64,000 nucleotides of DNA, taken from positions 310,001 through 374,000 of the forward strand of contig NZ_JYLN01000005.1 of assembly GCF_001439735.1 (NCBI RefSeq), given 5' to 3'. Under the pieces are notes generated by a model. That model did no database searches. It was not told where the DNA came from and worked only from the letters and a program-made list of their open reading frames with translations. Position numbers and translations under genes: made by a program. Positions 55,610 through 64,000 of this stretch are shown piece after piece. Position 1 is the first letter of the stretch, and the number at the start of each line of letters is the position of its first letter. The DNA comes from Pseudomonas paralactis. Lineage in GTDB: Bacteria; Pseudomonadota; Gammaproteobacteria; Pseudomonadales; Pseudomonadaceae.

Positions 55610-58123
55610 TCACTGCGGTGGTTTTGCGCCCAGCTTGTCCCACATCTTCTTGCTGATCTTCTGCCGATTGGCATAGCCGGCCCACGGGTCGCCCTTCAAC
55701 CCGTGCAGACGCTCATGCAGGTTCGCCACCGTCCACTGCTGGGCCCCACGCAATCCTTTCAATTCTTCTCGACTGACCGGCACTGATACCGGCAAGCCCG
55801 GCCTTGCACGCACGGAATACGCCGCGACGGTGCTGGCACCCCGGGCGTTGCGCAGGTAATCGATAAAGATCTTGCCCACGCGGTTTTTAGGGCCACTGGT
55901 GGCAGTAAAGCGTTCGGGCAGTTGCTGGCTCATAAACTGCGCAATGGCCTTGGCGAACGCTTTGACGGCGTCCCAGCCATCGCGCCGTGCCAGCGGCACA
56001 ATCAGGTGCAAACCCTTGCCACCGCTGGTCTTGACGAAGGTTTGCAATCCCAGTTCATCGAGCACCGACAGGGTCAGCTCGGCCGCTTCCAGCATGGACT
56101 TCCAGGGCAGGGCCGGGTCCGGGTCAAGGTCCAGAACGAACAGGTCAGGGGTTTCAATCTTGTCCGTGGTGGCGCCCCAGGTATGCAGCTCGACAGTGCC
56201 CATTTGCACGGCACCGGCCAGCGCCTCTGCGCTGTCCACCTCCATCAGGCGCGCATGGCCGGGATCCAGCGCCTGATCCAGTTGCTTGATGTGGGGAATG
56301 GCCATGCGCTCGGAGTGCTTCTGGAAAAACTGCTCCCCTTCGATGCCTTCGGGCGCCCGCAGCAGCGACACGGGGCGGCCGCGCAGGAATGGCAGGATCC
56401 ATTCGCTGATGTCGGCATAGAACTGCGCTAACTGCTGTTTTTGCGTGCCACTGTGCTTGTCGATGATGCGATCGGGGTGGGTGATCTTCACGTTGTTCAC
56501 CGCTTTACCGGCTTTACCGACTTTCTGCGTCTTCGCGGCCTTGACCGACTTGGCCGCACGCGGCTGTTCATGAATGATTTGCGCTGCTGGCTTGTCGGTG
56601 CGCAATGCTACGAAGGCGGCCTGGCGCACCACACCTTCACGCGTCCATTCGGCAAACTGCACTTCACCGACCAGGCGCGGTTCAACCCAATGCACGCCAC
56701 GGGCCTGGGCGCTGGTCAACGGCTTTTGCAAGGGTGAGTCTTTACGCTCCAGTGGCGTGAGCTTGGCGTAGATGGATTTCAACGCGGCCTGATCAAATCC
56801 CGTGCCCACACGACCGGCATACACCAGCCCGGTTTCATCGTTGACCGCCAAAAGCAGCGCGCCAAACCCACTGCGCGAACCCTGGGGGCGGGTGTAACCG
56901 ACAATTACGAATTCCTGGCGCAGGCGGCATTTGAGCTTGATCCAGTCGGCACTGCGCCGGGATACATAGGCGCTTCCGGCACGCTTACCGATTACGCCTT
57001 CGAGCGCCAGGTCGCAGGCGCTTTCGAAAATATCACGGTGGTTGGCGGCAAAGGCTTCGGAGAAACGCAGCAGTTTGCTTTTGCTGCCGGCGAGCGCCGA
57101 TTTAAGAGCAGCCCGACGTTCTTCGACCGGGTCCTCGCGTTGATCACGGCCGTTCAGGAAGGGCGCATCAAACAGGTAGTAAACAATGTCCAGGCTGCGG
57201 CCGATATCGAAGGCATTCTGCAACGCCTGGAAATCCGGCAAGCCTTCGCCGTTGAGGCTGACCACCTCACCATCAAGCCAACTGTCCTTGAGTTTGAGGG
57301 CTTGCAAGGCTTTGGCCTGGCGCGGCAGGCGTTCGGTCCAGTCGTGGCCATTGCGGGTGAACAGGCGCACTTCACCGTCACGGATGCGCGCCAGAATGCG
57401 ATAGCCGTCGAACTTGATCTCGTAGCTCCAATCGCCCTCGGGGGCGCGATCGACCAGGGTTGCCAACTGCGGGGCGAATTCGTCAGGTATGGCGCTCACT
57501 TGCGTGGGGGCCTTGGCCTTTGGCGCGGCCTTTTTTTTGGCGGAGGCCTTGGGCTTGCCGACCACCGCGTCGCTGAGCACGCTGGCAGGCTCGGCCTCGA
57601 CGATATCGTATTCAGAAGCCGGGCGTGCCTGCTGGTCTTTTTCCTTGATCAGCAGCCACTGTTCCTTATCGCCACTGCCCTTGAGCCGTGTGCGTACCAG
57701 GGTCCAATCCCCGGCAAGTTTTTCACCTACCAGGGTGAACTTGAGCTTGCCGGCTGCATAGGCTTTGCGCGGCTCGTCGTGGGGTTGCCAAATACCTCGG
57801 TCCCATACAATTACGTCGCCTGCGCCGTATTGGCCGGCCGGAATACTGCCTTCGAAACCGCCATAGCTCAGGGGGTGGTCTTCAACGTGGACCGCCAGGC
57901 GCTTCTGGCTTGGGTCCAGGCTGGGCCCCTTGGGCACCGCCCAGCTCAACAACACACCGTCGAGTTCCAGACGAAAGTCATAATGCAGGTTGCGCGCATC
58001 ATGCTTTTGAATCACGAAGCTCAACGCCGAGGCTTTGCGCTTGCTGGCGGGTGAGCTGCCGGCGGGTTCAGCGGTGATCTTGAAATCGCGTTTGCGGTTG
58101 TATTCGCTCAGGGGCTTTGCCAT
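55610..58123 (-). CDS. ligD: ATP-dependent DNA ligase D (NHEJ)
   Basis: An 837-residue three-domain protein in the pseudomonad order: 3'-phosphoesterase (about 30-170; FVIQKHDARNLHYDFRLEL, VEDHPLSYGGFEGSIP), ATP-dependent ligase (about 205-530; lysine nucleophile in YEIKFDGYRI, then EGVIGKRAGSAYVSRRS) and primase-polymerase (about 545-830; LFVLDLDPDP and the acidic metal site, SGGKGLHLIVPL). With Ku it repairs double-strand breaks by end joining. It follows ku after a 24-base gap. Confidence 0.97.
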   Translation of the reverse strand: MAKPLSEYNRKRDFKITAEPAGSSPASKRKASALSFVIQKHDARNLHYDFRLELDGVLLSWAVPKGPSLDPSQKRLAVHVEDHPLSYGGFEGSIPAGQYGAGDVIVWDRGIWQPHDEPRKAYAAGKLKFTLVGEKLAGDWTLVRTRLKGSGDKEQWLLIKEKDQQARPASEYDIVEAEPASVLSDAVVGKPKASAKKKAAPKAKAPTQVSAIPDEFAPQLATLVDRAPEGDWSYEIKFDGYRILARIRDGEVRLFTRNGHDWTERLPRQAKALQALKLKDSWLDGEVVSLNGEGLPDFQALQNAFDIGRSLDIVYYLFDAPFLNGRDQREDPVEERRAALKSALAGSKSKLLRFSEAFAANHRDIFESACDLALEGVIGKRAGSAYVSRRSADWIKLKCRLRQEFVIVGYTRPQGSRSGFGALLLAVNDETGLVYAGRVGTGFDQAALKSIYAKLTPLERKDSPLQKPLTSAQARGVHWVEPRLVGEVQFAEWTREGVVRQAAFVALRTDKPAAQIIHEQPRAAKSVKAAKTQKVGKAGKAVNNVKITHPDRIIDKHSGTQKQQLAQFYADISEWILPFLRGRPVSLLRAPEGIEGEQFFQKHSERMAIPHIKQLDQALDPGHARLMEVDSAEALAGAVQMGTVELHTWGATTDKIETPDLFVLDLDPDPALPWKSMLEAAELTLSVLDELGLQTFVKTSGGKGLHLIVPLARRDGWDAVKAFAKAIAQFMSQQLPERFTATSGPKNRVGKIFIDYLRNARGASTVAAYSVRARPGLPVSVPVSREELKGLRGAQQWTVANLHERLHGLKGDPWAGYANRQKISKKMWDKLGAKPPQ

Positions 58124-58147
58124 GGCAGTCTCCAGTCAATGGCAGGC

Positions 58148-58987
58148 TCAAGAGGCCTTTTTGTTGGATTTCTTCGCGGCGGTTTTTTTCGCCGCGGGTT
58201 TGCCCGCCAGGCTGCGTTTGAGCAGTTCGGTCAGGTCGATCACGTCAGCGGATTTGCGCTCTTCGCTGTCTTCGCTCGACTCCACGTCTTTGATCTTGCC
58301 GGCCTTGGCCTTCTTCGCCACCAGCGCCATGATCTTGTCCTGGAAACTGTCGCGGTATTCGTCGGGTTGCCAGTCTGCGCTCATGTCTTCAACCAGGCGC
58401 TTGGCCATGTCCAATTCGCCCTTGGCGAGGGTTGGTTTGGTGACATCGGCACCGAGCTCCAGCTCGTCCAGGCTGCGGACCTCGGCGGGCCAGCGCAGCA
58501 TTACCAGAACCAGAGCCGATTCCAGCGGCATCAGCGCGGCCAGGTGCTGTTTGGTGTGCAGCACCACATTAGCCAGGGCGACCTTGCCGGTTTTTTTCAG
58601 GGTTTCGCGCAGCAGCGCATAGACCTTGCCGCCGCGCTTGTCGGGGGCCAGGAAGTAGGGCGTGTCGATGTTCTGCAGGGGGATCTGGTCGCTGGCGACA
58701 AACGCGATGATTTCGATGGTCTGGGTCGACTTGGGGTGGGCCGAGCGAATTTCATCTTCGCTGAGCACCACATAGCGGCCCTTCTCGAAGGCCACGCCCT
58801 TGACGATATGTTCCTTGGTGACTTCCTTGCCCGTGGTTTTGTTGATGCGCTTGTAGCCGACCGGGTCCATGCTGCGTTTGTCCAGCCAGTCGAAATCAAC
58901 GCCCTGGGAAGACGTCGCCGAGACCAGCGACACCGGGATATGAACCAGACCGAAACTGATGGCACCTTTCCAGATTGCCCGTGGCAT
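58148..58987 (-). CDS. ku: Non-homologous end-joining protein Ku
   Basis: A 279-residue bacterial Ku (MPRAIWKGAISFGLVHIPVS; YVVLSEDEIRSAHPKSTQTI; PTLAKGELDMAKRLVEDMS). It forms homodimeric rings on DNA ends and recruits LigD. The C-terminal tail is Lys-rich (KKTAAKKSNKKAS), as in other Ku with DNA-binding tails. ku-ligD form an operon; in Pseudomonas it is often stationary-phase controlled, but no clear sigma-S site was identified. Confidence 0.97.
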   Translation of the reverse strand: MPRAIWKGAISFGLVHIPVSLVSATSSQGVDFDWLDKRSMDPVGYKRINKTTGKEVTKEHIVKGVAFEKGRYVVLSEDEIRSAHPKSTQTIEIIAFVASDQIPLQNIDTPYFLAPDKRGGKVYALLRETLKKTGKVALANVVLHTKQHLAALMPLESALVLVMLRWPAEVRSLDELELGADVTKPTLAKGELDMAKRLVEDMSADWQPDEYRDSFQDKIMALVAKKAKAGKIKDVESSEDSEERKSADVIDLTELLKRSLAGKPAAKKTAAKKSNKKAS

Positions 58988-59171
58988 AACTTCGATTCCT
59001 TAAACAGTGAGCCTGTTCTGGTGACTCGCAGGCCGCGGCAAAAGTTTCGGCGGGCAGATACTCGGACAGATCGTGTTACACCTGCTGAAAAACTATTTAG
59101 TGTCGCGAGCCGAACCCATGGCGTAGCGTGTTATCGAACGCACGTAGTACTCGGCATAGAGAGGCTTCGTC

Positions 59172-59486
59172 ATGAATGGTTATGTACGTCATCTTGCAGT
59201 ACTCGCGCTGGGCCTGGCCCTGGCGCCCTGGGCCCAGGCGCAAAACCTGCCGGGCCAATATGACACCAACAACAGCCCGATTCACCGGGCCAACCCCAAC
59301 AGCATGCAGGGCACCCAGCCCAACGCGCCGGCGGTACGCGGTATCCAGACTGCGCCCACCAGCCCGCGGCCGACCGTGGAAAACCGTGGGGTCGGCAATA
59401 CATATCCCAAGCGCGACGTGGCTCCCAGTCGCCCGGCCACCGAAACCAAAGCACCCACCTATGATGCCAACGGCAATCGCCGGTAA
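59172..59486 (+). CDS. Small exported protein of unknown function
   Basis: A 104-residue protein with a signal peptide (LAVLALGLALAPWAQAQN) and a mature part rich in Asn, Pro, Thr and Arg, apparently unstructured (GVGNTYPKRDVAPSRPATET). No recognised domain. It is 12 bases before the sugar dehydrogenase gene, so the two are probably co-transcribed. Confidence 0.72.
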   Translation: MNGYVRHLAVLALGLALAPWAQAQNLPGQYDTNNSPIHRANPNSMQGTQPNAPAVRGIQTAPTSPRPTVENRGVGNTYPKRDVAPSRPATETKAPTYDANGNRR

Positions 59487-59498
59487 GGACTTCGCCTT

Positions 59499-60656
59499 AT
59501 GTTGCTACGCAAAACTCTACTGGCGGCCGCATGTGTTGCCACGCTGCTGCCGCTGACCACCGTTTACGCCGCCGATAGCCAGCAATTCCCCAGCGAACAA
59601 GGCAGCATCACCGTCACGCCGATCGCTAAAGGCCTGGATCATCCATGGGCCCTGGCGTTTCTGCCGGATCAGCAGGGCTTTCTGGTCACCGAGCGCCCCG
59701 GCCACCTGCGATTTGTCAGCCCCGACGGTAAGCTTTCCGCGCCGTTGACGGGGGTTGCGCAAGTGTGGGCCAAAGGGCAGGGCGGGTTACTGGATGTGGC
59801 GTTGTCGCCCGACTTCAAACAGGACCGTATGGTTTACCTGTCGTATGCCGAAGGCGGCGGCCAGGATGGCAAAGCCGGAACCGCCGTGGGACGTGGGCGC
59901 CTGTCTGCCGACTTGAGCGGCCTGGAGAACTTCAAGGTGATCCTGCGCCAGGAGCCCAAACTGTCTACCGGCAACCACTTTGGCTCGCGTCTGGCGTTCG
60001 ACCGTGACGGCTACCTGTTCGTGACCCTGGGCGAGAACAACGACCGCCCGACCGCCCAGGACCTGGACAAGCTGCAAGGCAAGGTGGTGCGCATCTATCC
60101 GGATGGCCGCGTACCCGATGACAACCCCTTTGTCGGTCAACCCGGTGTACGTCCCGAAATCTGGTCCTACGGCCAGCGCAACCCACAGGGCCTGGCGCTG
60201 AACCCGTGGAGCGGCACAATCTGGGAAAACGAACATGGGCCACGTGGGGGTGATGAAGTGAACATCATCGAGCGCGGCAAGAATTACGGTTGGCCGCTGG
60301 CGACCCACGGCATCAACTATTCCCTGTTACCGATTCCCGAAGCCAAGGGCAAAACGGCAGAAGGTACGGTTCAACCTCATCATGTCTGGGAGAAGTCCCC
60401 GGCCATCAGCGGCATGGCGTTCTACGACGCCGACCGTTTCAAAGCGTGGCAGCACAACCTGTTTATCGGTGCACTGGGCACCCAGGAGTTGATCAGGTTG
60501 CAGTTCGACGGTGACAGGGTGGTTCACGAGGAGCGCTTGTTGGGCGAGTTGAAAGCGCGGATACGTGATGTGCGGCAGGGGCCGGATGGGTTTCTGTATG
60601 TGCTGACGGATGAGGATAACGGAGTGTTGTATCGGGTCGGGCTAAATCAGGACTGA
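59499..60656 (+). CDS. PQQ-dependent aldose sugar dehydrogenase (YliI-like), periplasmic
   Basis: A 385-residue protein with a signal peptide (LLAAACVATLLPLTTVYA) and a six-bladed propeller of the soluble glucose dehydrogenase type: GLDHPWALAFLPD, GGLLDVALSPDF, NPQGLALNPWSG and NEHGPRGGDEVNIIERGKN with the PQQ-region residues. E. coli YliI oxidises a range of aldoses with PQQ. The window holds no PQQ biosynthesis genes. Confidence 0.92.
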   Translation: MLLRKTLLAAACVATLLPLTTVYAADSQQFPSEQGSITVTPIAKGLDHPWALAFLPDQQGFLVTERPGHLRFVSPDGKLSAPLTGVAQVWAKGQGGLLDVALSPDFKQDRMVYLSYAEGGGQDGKAGTAVGRGRLSADLSGLENFKVILRQEPKLSTGNHFGSRLAFDRDGYLFVTLGENNDRPTAQDLDKLQGKVVRIYPDGRVPDDNPFVGQPGVRPEIWSYGQRNPQGLALNPWSGTIWENEHGPRGGDEVNIIERGKNYGWPLATHGINYSLLPIPEAKGKTAEGTVQPHHVWEKSPAISGMAFYDADRFKAWQHNLFIGALGTQELIRLQFDGDRVVHEERLLGELKARIRDVRQGPDGFLYVLTDEDNGVLYRVGLNQD

Positions 60657-60678
60657 TGCCTTTCGGTAATCGCTTTTT

Positions 60679-60776
60679 GTAGGAGCGAGCTTGCTCGCGA
60701 GAAACCCATAGGCGCCGCGTTCATTCGGGAAGCACGCGTTATCGTTGAGGTTTTTCGCGAGCAAGCTCGCTCCTAC
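60679..60776. repeat. REPIN, GTAGGAGCGAG type
   Basis: Outer units GTAGGAGCGAGCTTGCTCGC and inverted partner enclose a reversed spacer (CACGCGTTATCGTTGAGG). It lies between the convergent dehydrogenase and the NTF2-like pseudogene. Confidence 0.93.
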
Positions 60777-60790
60777 AGAGGGTAAGAGAG

Positions 60791-61269
60791 CTACAGGCCC
60801 AGGTCCGACAGCCCAGGGTGATCATCCGGTCGACGTCCCAGCGGCCAGTGGAACTTGCGTTCGCTTTCCTGGATCGGCTTGTCGTTGATGCAGGCAAAGC
60901 GGTTGGCCATCAGGCCGTTCTCATCAAACTCCCAGTTTTCATTTCCGTAGGAACGAAACCAGTTGCCGGAGTCGTCATGCCACTCATAGGCATAGCGCAC
61001 GGCGATGCGGTTGCCGGTGAACGCCCACAACTCCTTGATCAAGCGATAATCCAGTTCCCTGGCCCATTACGGCTCAAAAACTGCTTGGCTTCTTCGCGGT
61101 TGTGCGCGAATTCGGCGCGGTTACGCCACTGAGTGTCCAGGGTGTAAGCGAGGGACACCCGTTCCGGGTCGCGGGAGTTCCAGCCGTCTTCGGCCAGGCG
61201 AACTTTTTCGATGGCCGACTCGCGAGTAAAGGGCGGCAGGGGCGGGCGAACTTCTGCATGTGCTGACAT
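60791..61269 (-). pseudogene. DUF1348/NTF2-like protein, frameshifted
   Basis: The minus strand codes [20 protein letters not shown] and on to AKQFLSR in one frame, and [20 protein letters not shown] to the end in the next. One base is missing near 61067: after CGT only AA remains before TGG GCC AGG GAA CTG, where a full AAG or AAA codon would restore the expected [14 protein letters not shown]. Without it the protein ends early as NGPGNWIIA. The complete product would be about 158 residues, a cystatin-like NTF2 fold of unknown role. GGAG lies seven bases before the ATG. Confidence 0.85.
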
Positions 61270-61322
61270 GGGGTGGCTCCTGTAAACAGTAGGGTTAGTA
61301 CGAAATTGCCGGTTCCGAGTGT

Positions 61323-61874
61323 TCAAAGCCCCAATAACGTTCGCGCCATGCATTGCGCATTATCGGCAGCCGTTGAATCACCCATGACCAGGGCAACGGT
61401 AATGGCGCCGTCGATCAGGATCAGCAGTTGCGCGGCCTGCCGTTGCGGATCGGGGGTGCCATGTGCTTGACACAGTTCAAGTACGTACTCGAACAGTTTG
61501 TGTTTATGGGCCTTGGCCAGCAGGCGTACCGGGTCTTGAGCGTCGCCGGTTTCGCCACTGGTATTGATAAAGGCGCAGCCACGAAAATCCGCGGAACCGA
61601 ACCAGCCCTTCAGGGCGCTGAACACTGCCAGCAGGCGCTCGCCGCTGTCGTCGCTGTGCTCCACTTCGCCGCGCAGCCACTGCATCCAGCGTTCGTCGCG
61701 GCGCTGCAGGGCGGCAATCACCAACTCATCCTTGTTGGCGAAATAGCGATAAATGCTTTTTCTCGACACGCCGGCGGTTTTTACCAGCAGGTCCATACCG
61801 GTGGCGGCAATGCCATGGCGATAGATCAGTTTTTCGGTGACGTCGAGGATAATGTCGCGGGTTATGTCGTTCAT
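61323..61874 (-). CDS. TetR-family transcriptional regulator
   Basis: A 183-residue repressor. Helix-turn-helix at about 8-55: [39 protein letters not shown]. The ligand domain has [20 protein letters not shown]. The start is placed so the HTH is at the N-terminus; the frame is open further. A perfect palindrome 13-26 bases upstream is its likely own operator. The frameshifted NTF2-like gene follows on the same strand and is the probable target; the 53-base gap suggests one transcript. Confidence 0.93.
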   Translation of the reverse strand: MNDITRDIILDVTEKLIYRHGIAATGMDLLVKTAGVSRKSIYRYFANKDELVIAALQRRDERWMQWLRGEVEHSDDSGERLLAVFSALKGWFGSADFRGCAFINTSGETGDAQDPVRLLAKAHKHKLFEYVLELCQAHGTPDPQRQAAQLLILIDGAITVALVMGDSTAADNAQCMARTLLGL

Positions 61875-61886
61875 GCTTATTACAGT

Positions 61887-61900
61887 AGAACGATCGTTCT
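61887..61900. promoter_or_regulatory. Probable TetR operator between tetR-like gene and pssA
   Basis: AGAACGATCGTTCT is a perfect 14-base palindrome just upstream of the TetR gene and upstream of pssA on the other strand. Position and symmetry fit a TetR dimer site controlling its own gene. Confidence 0.6.
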
Positions 61901-61998
61901 TCTTGGCCAACCGACTTTTTCCATCCCGTGCGGCGAGACCTGAGCAGTCCCATGGTGTAAGCTTTGGACCTCTTCGGATTCGACCCATTGCGAGCCCT

Positions 61999-63342
61999 AT
62001 GCCGTCGTTCTTCAAACGCTCCCTGTTGCCCAAACTGCGCGGTTTCCCGCTGTCCCCGGAGGCCATCGAGGTGTTGTCCGGCGCCGATGCCTATCGTCGC
62101 TGCCTGCTGGAAAAAATCTCCCAGGCGACGCGTCGCATCTACATCGTTGCGTTGTATCTGCAACACGACGAAGCGGGGCAGGAGATCTACGACGCGCTGC
62201 ACGCCGCCAAGGCTGCACGGCCGGAGTTGGACATCGTGGTCATGGTCGACTGGTTGCGCGCCCAGCGCGGCTTGATTGGCGCCGGCAAGCAGCCGGGCAA
62301 CAGCGCCTGGTACCAGGCCATGACGCAAAGCCACGCCAGCGAAGTGCCGGTGTATGGCGTGCCGGTGCAAACCCGCGAGCTGTTTGGCGTGTTGCACCTC
62401 AAGGGCTTTGTGATCGATGACAGCGTGCTGTACAGCGGCGCCAGTCTGAACAATGTGTATTTGCACAAGTTCGACAAGTACCGCTTCGATCGTTACCACC
62501 TGATCCACAGCCCAGTGCTCGCCGACTCCATGCAACACCTGATCGAGCACGGCCTGGTGGCCTCCAAGGCCGTGCACCGCCTGGACCTGCCCAACCCGCC
62601 GACCACCCGCAGCCTGCGCAACGATATCGGCGACCTGCGCAGCCGTCTCAAGCACGCGGCCTACGACACTACCGCAGGGCAGTTGCCCAATGGTCACCTC
62701 TCGGTCAGCCCGTTGCTCGGCGTCGGCAAGAACAACCCCCTGAGCCGGGTGATTCTGGAACTGATCGCCAGCGCCCAGCAGCAACTGACCATCTGCACAC
62801 CGTATTTCAACCTGCCGTTGCCGGTGACCCGCGAGATCAACCGCGCTCTGGCGCGAGGGGTGAAGATCGACATCGTGGTCGGCGACAAGACCGCCAACGA
62901 TTTCTATATTCCGCCCAGCGAGCCGTTCAAGGTGATCGCAGCCTTGCCTTATCTGTATGAGATCAGTCTGCGGCGCTTCGCCAAGCGCCACCAGCCGATG
63001 ATCGACAGCGGCCAGTTGAACCTGCACCTATGGCGCGATGGCGACAACACCTACCACCTTAAGGGCATGTGGGTTGACCAGCGCTACACCTTGCTGACCG
63101 GCAACAACCTCAACCCCAGGGCCTTTCGCCTCGATCTGGAAAACGGTTTGCTGATCGACGACCCCAAAGGCCAATGGCTGGAGCCGCGGCGTACCGAGCT
63201 GGCGCAGATCTTCCAGCACACCACGCGCATCCAGGGCTATCAGCAATTGCAGACATTGGTGGATTACCCGCCGGCAGTGGGTAAGTTCCTGCGTCGAGTC
63301 AGCCGAGTGCGCATCGAGCGTTTGCTCTACCGCATTTTGTAG
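61999..63342 (+). CDS. pssA: CDP-diacylglycerol-serine O-phosphatidyltransferase, PLD type
   Basis: A 447-residue phospholipase D superfamily enzyme that makes phosphatidylserine for phosphatidylethanolamine. It has the two HKD motifs as HLKGFVIDDSVLYSGASLNN and HLKGMWVDQRYTLLTGNNLN, each with His, Lys and Asp. Length and end (RIERLLYRIL) match E. coli PssA. The ATG at 61999 is the family start; the frame is open further upstream. With pcs it would supply different head groups. Confidence 0.95.
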   Translation: MPSFFKRSLLPKLRGFPLSPEAIEVLSGADAYRRCLLEKISQATRRIYIVALYLQHDEAGQEIYDALHAAKAARPELDIVVMVDWLRAQRGLIGAGKQPGNSAWYQAMTQSHASEVPVYGVPVQTRELFGVLHLKGFVIDDSVLYSGASLNNVYLHKFDKYRFDRYHLIHSPVLADSMQHLIEHGLVASKAVHRLDLPNPPTTRSLRNDIGDLRSRLKHAAYDTTAGQLPNGHLSVSPLLGVGKNNPLSRVILELIASAQQQLTICTPYFNLPLPVTREINRALARGVKIDIVVGDKTANDFYIPPSEPFKVIAALPYLYEISLRRFAKRHQPMIDSGQLNLHLWRDGDNTYHLKGMWVDQRYTLLTGNNLNPRAFRLDLENGLLIDDPKGQWLEPRRTELAQIFQHTTRIQGYQQLQTLVDYPPAVGKFLRRVSRVRIERLLYRIL

Positions 63343-63358
63343 TCGTTATCGCGCAGGC

Positions 63359-63401
63359 AAAAAAACACCCAGGCTCTTCAACAGGGCCTGGGTGTTTTTT
63401 T
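63359..63401. terminator. Bidirectional intrinsic terminator between pssA and efeO-like gene
   Basis: AAAAACACCCAGGC and GCCTGGGTGTTTTTTT form a very strong stem with a 10-base loop. Runs of A on one side and T on the other make it work for both convergent genes. Confidence 0.9.
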
Positions 63402-63413
63402 GCACGGTAATCT

Positions 63414-64000
63414 TTAGTTCAAACCCAGTTTGCCGCGCAGCATCGACAAGTCTTCAGCCAGGGTATTGACCGGGCCTACCAAGGCCTTGCGGTCGTTGTC
63501 CTTGACCTTGTCGTAGGTTTCAAAGCCGCCATCCTGGGTCTTGTACTTGGCCAGGATCTTGTCGACGGTTGCGAAGTTCTTGTCGACCTTGGCCAGGAAA
63601 GCCTGGTCCTGCTGTCCGATCTGGCCACGGAACAGATCGACGATTTTCTTTGCGCCGTCGATGTTGCCCTGGAAGTCATACAGGTCGGTATGGCTGTAGC
63701 GATCTTCTTCGCCGGAGATCTTGGTGGCAGCGACTTCTTCCAACAGCGCCGCGGCGCCGCCGACGACTTTTTCCGGCGGGAAGGTCAGGCCATCGACCCG
63801 CGTCTTGAGATCGTTCACATCGGTATTGAGCTTGGCGGTGAGGGCTTGCAGGCCCTTGGTCGAGTTCTGCGCGAACAGTGCATATTCAATCCGATGAAAG
63901 CCGGTGAAGTCTTCGGCCGTCACACCTTTTTCATGGTCGTCGACCCGCGAGTCGATGGATGCGTCAAGGTCGCTGAACAGCTCGGCAATCGGCTCGATGG
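63414..64000 (-). CDS. EfeO/imelysin-like iron uptake protein (C-terminal part)
   Basis: 195 C-terminal codons; the frame is open to the window edge, so the start lies beyond 64000. The family signature HxxE occurs in [12 protein letters not shown], followed by [20 protein letters not shown] and a helical end ([15 protein letters not shown]). EfeO is the periplasmic imelysin-like subunit of the EfeUOB ferrous/ferric iron importer. EfeB and EfeU should lie near if this is an efe operon; they are not in view. Confidence 0.85.
   Translation of the reverse strand, partial: IEPIAELFSDLDASIDSRVDDHEKGVTAEDFTGFHRIEYALFAQNSTKGLQALTAKLNTDVNDLKTRVDGLTFPPEKVVGGAAALLEEVAATKISGEEDRYSHTDLYDFQGNIDGAKKIVDLFRGQIGQQDQAFLAKVDKNFATVDKILAKYKTQDGGFETYDKVKDNDRKALVGPVNTLAEDLSMLRGKLGLN

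Overview
The window is a chromosomal segment of a Pseudomonas, most likely the P. fluorescens group. Support for this comes from the high GC with strong third-position GC bias, many REP/REPIN palindromes of the two types common in these genomes, two copies of a long intergenic repeat, and gene content typical of the group: the GlgE-type trehalose/glucan cluster, MHYT-GGDEF-EAL signalling, LigD/Ku, LpxO, MocR regulators, PnuC/NadR and phosphatidylcholine synthase. No rRNA, tRNA, CRISPR array, prophage or transposase gene was seen.

Layout. 1-9600: the end of an outer-membrane efflux channel, a c-di-GMP turnover protein, a short-chain dehydrogenase, an orphan of unknown function (3642-4097), a MocR regulator, the CcoG cofactor protein, MgtC, and a lower-GC island holding an effector-like orphan (8203-9210) and a tiny proline-rich protein (9398-9556). 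9761-17482: glgE, a treS-maltokinase fusion and glgB, which together turn trehalose into branched alpha-glucan through maltose-1-phosphate. 17573-25379: signalling genes (a membrane sensor that has lost its GGDEF output domain, a hybrid histidine kinase), a CAP-domain exported protein, a divergent MFS/LysR pair, a GNAT enzyme, and a quinone-reductase pseudogene with two deletions. 25381-35427: metabolism and housekeeping (aroA, YecA-type protein, dienoyl-CoA isomerase, nudC, TSUP transporter, pcs, rRNA methyltransferase-like, nrdB). 35805-45681: molybdate-binding Mop protein, malY-like lyase, ggt, the pnuC-nadR-type NAD salvage pair, a chemoreceptor, uppP, a LysR/azoR divergent pair. 45872-54426: exported hydrolase, two MFS exporters, the ABC-F protein YbiT, a methyltransferase and an O-antigen chain-length regulator. 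54679-64000: lpxO, the ku-ligD end-joining pair, a PQQ-type sugar dehydrogenase, a TetR regulator with a frameshifted NTF2-like partner, pssA and the end of an EfeO/imelysin-like gene.

Three themes recur. The first is envelope chemistry (pcs, pssA, lpxO, wzz, uppP). The second is stress and desiccation tolerance (trehalose/glucan cluster, ku-ligD, nrdB, azoR). The third is repeat activity: eight REPINs, three REP pairs of another type, one REPIN nested in a further REP, and an inverted pair of roughly 430-base MITE-like elements bracketing 9.3 kb. Gene decay is visible in three places: the GGDEF loss, the reductase pseudogene, and the single-base frameshift.

The most promising leads for something undescribed are the low-GC effector-like orphan with its small proline-rich neighbour, the orphan after the MocR regulator, and the MITE-like element with 19-base terminal inverted repeats that appears to have inserted into a REP. 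I found no clear multi-gene system without precedent.
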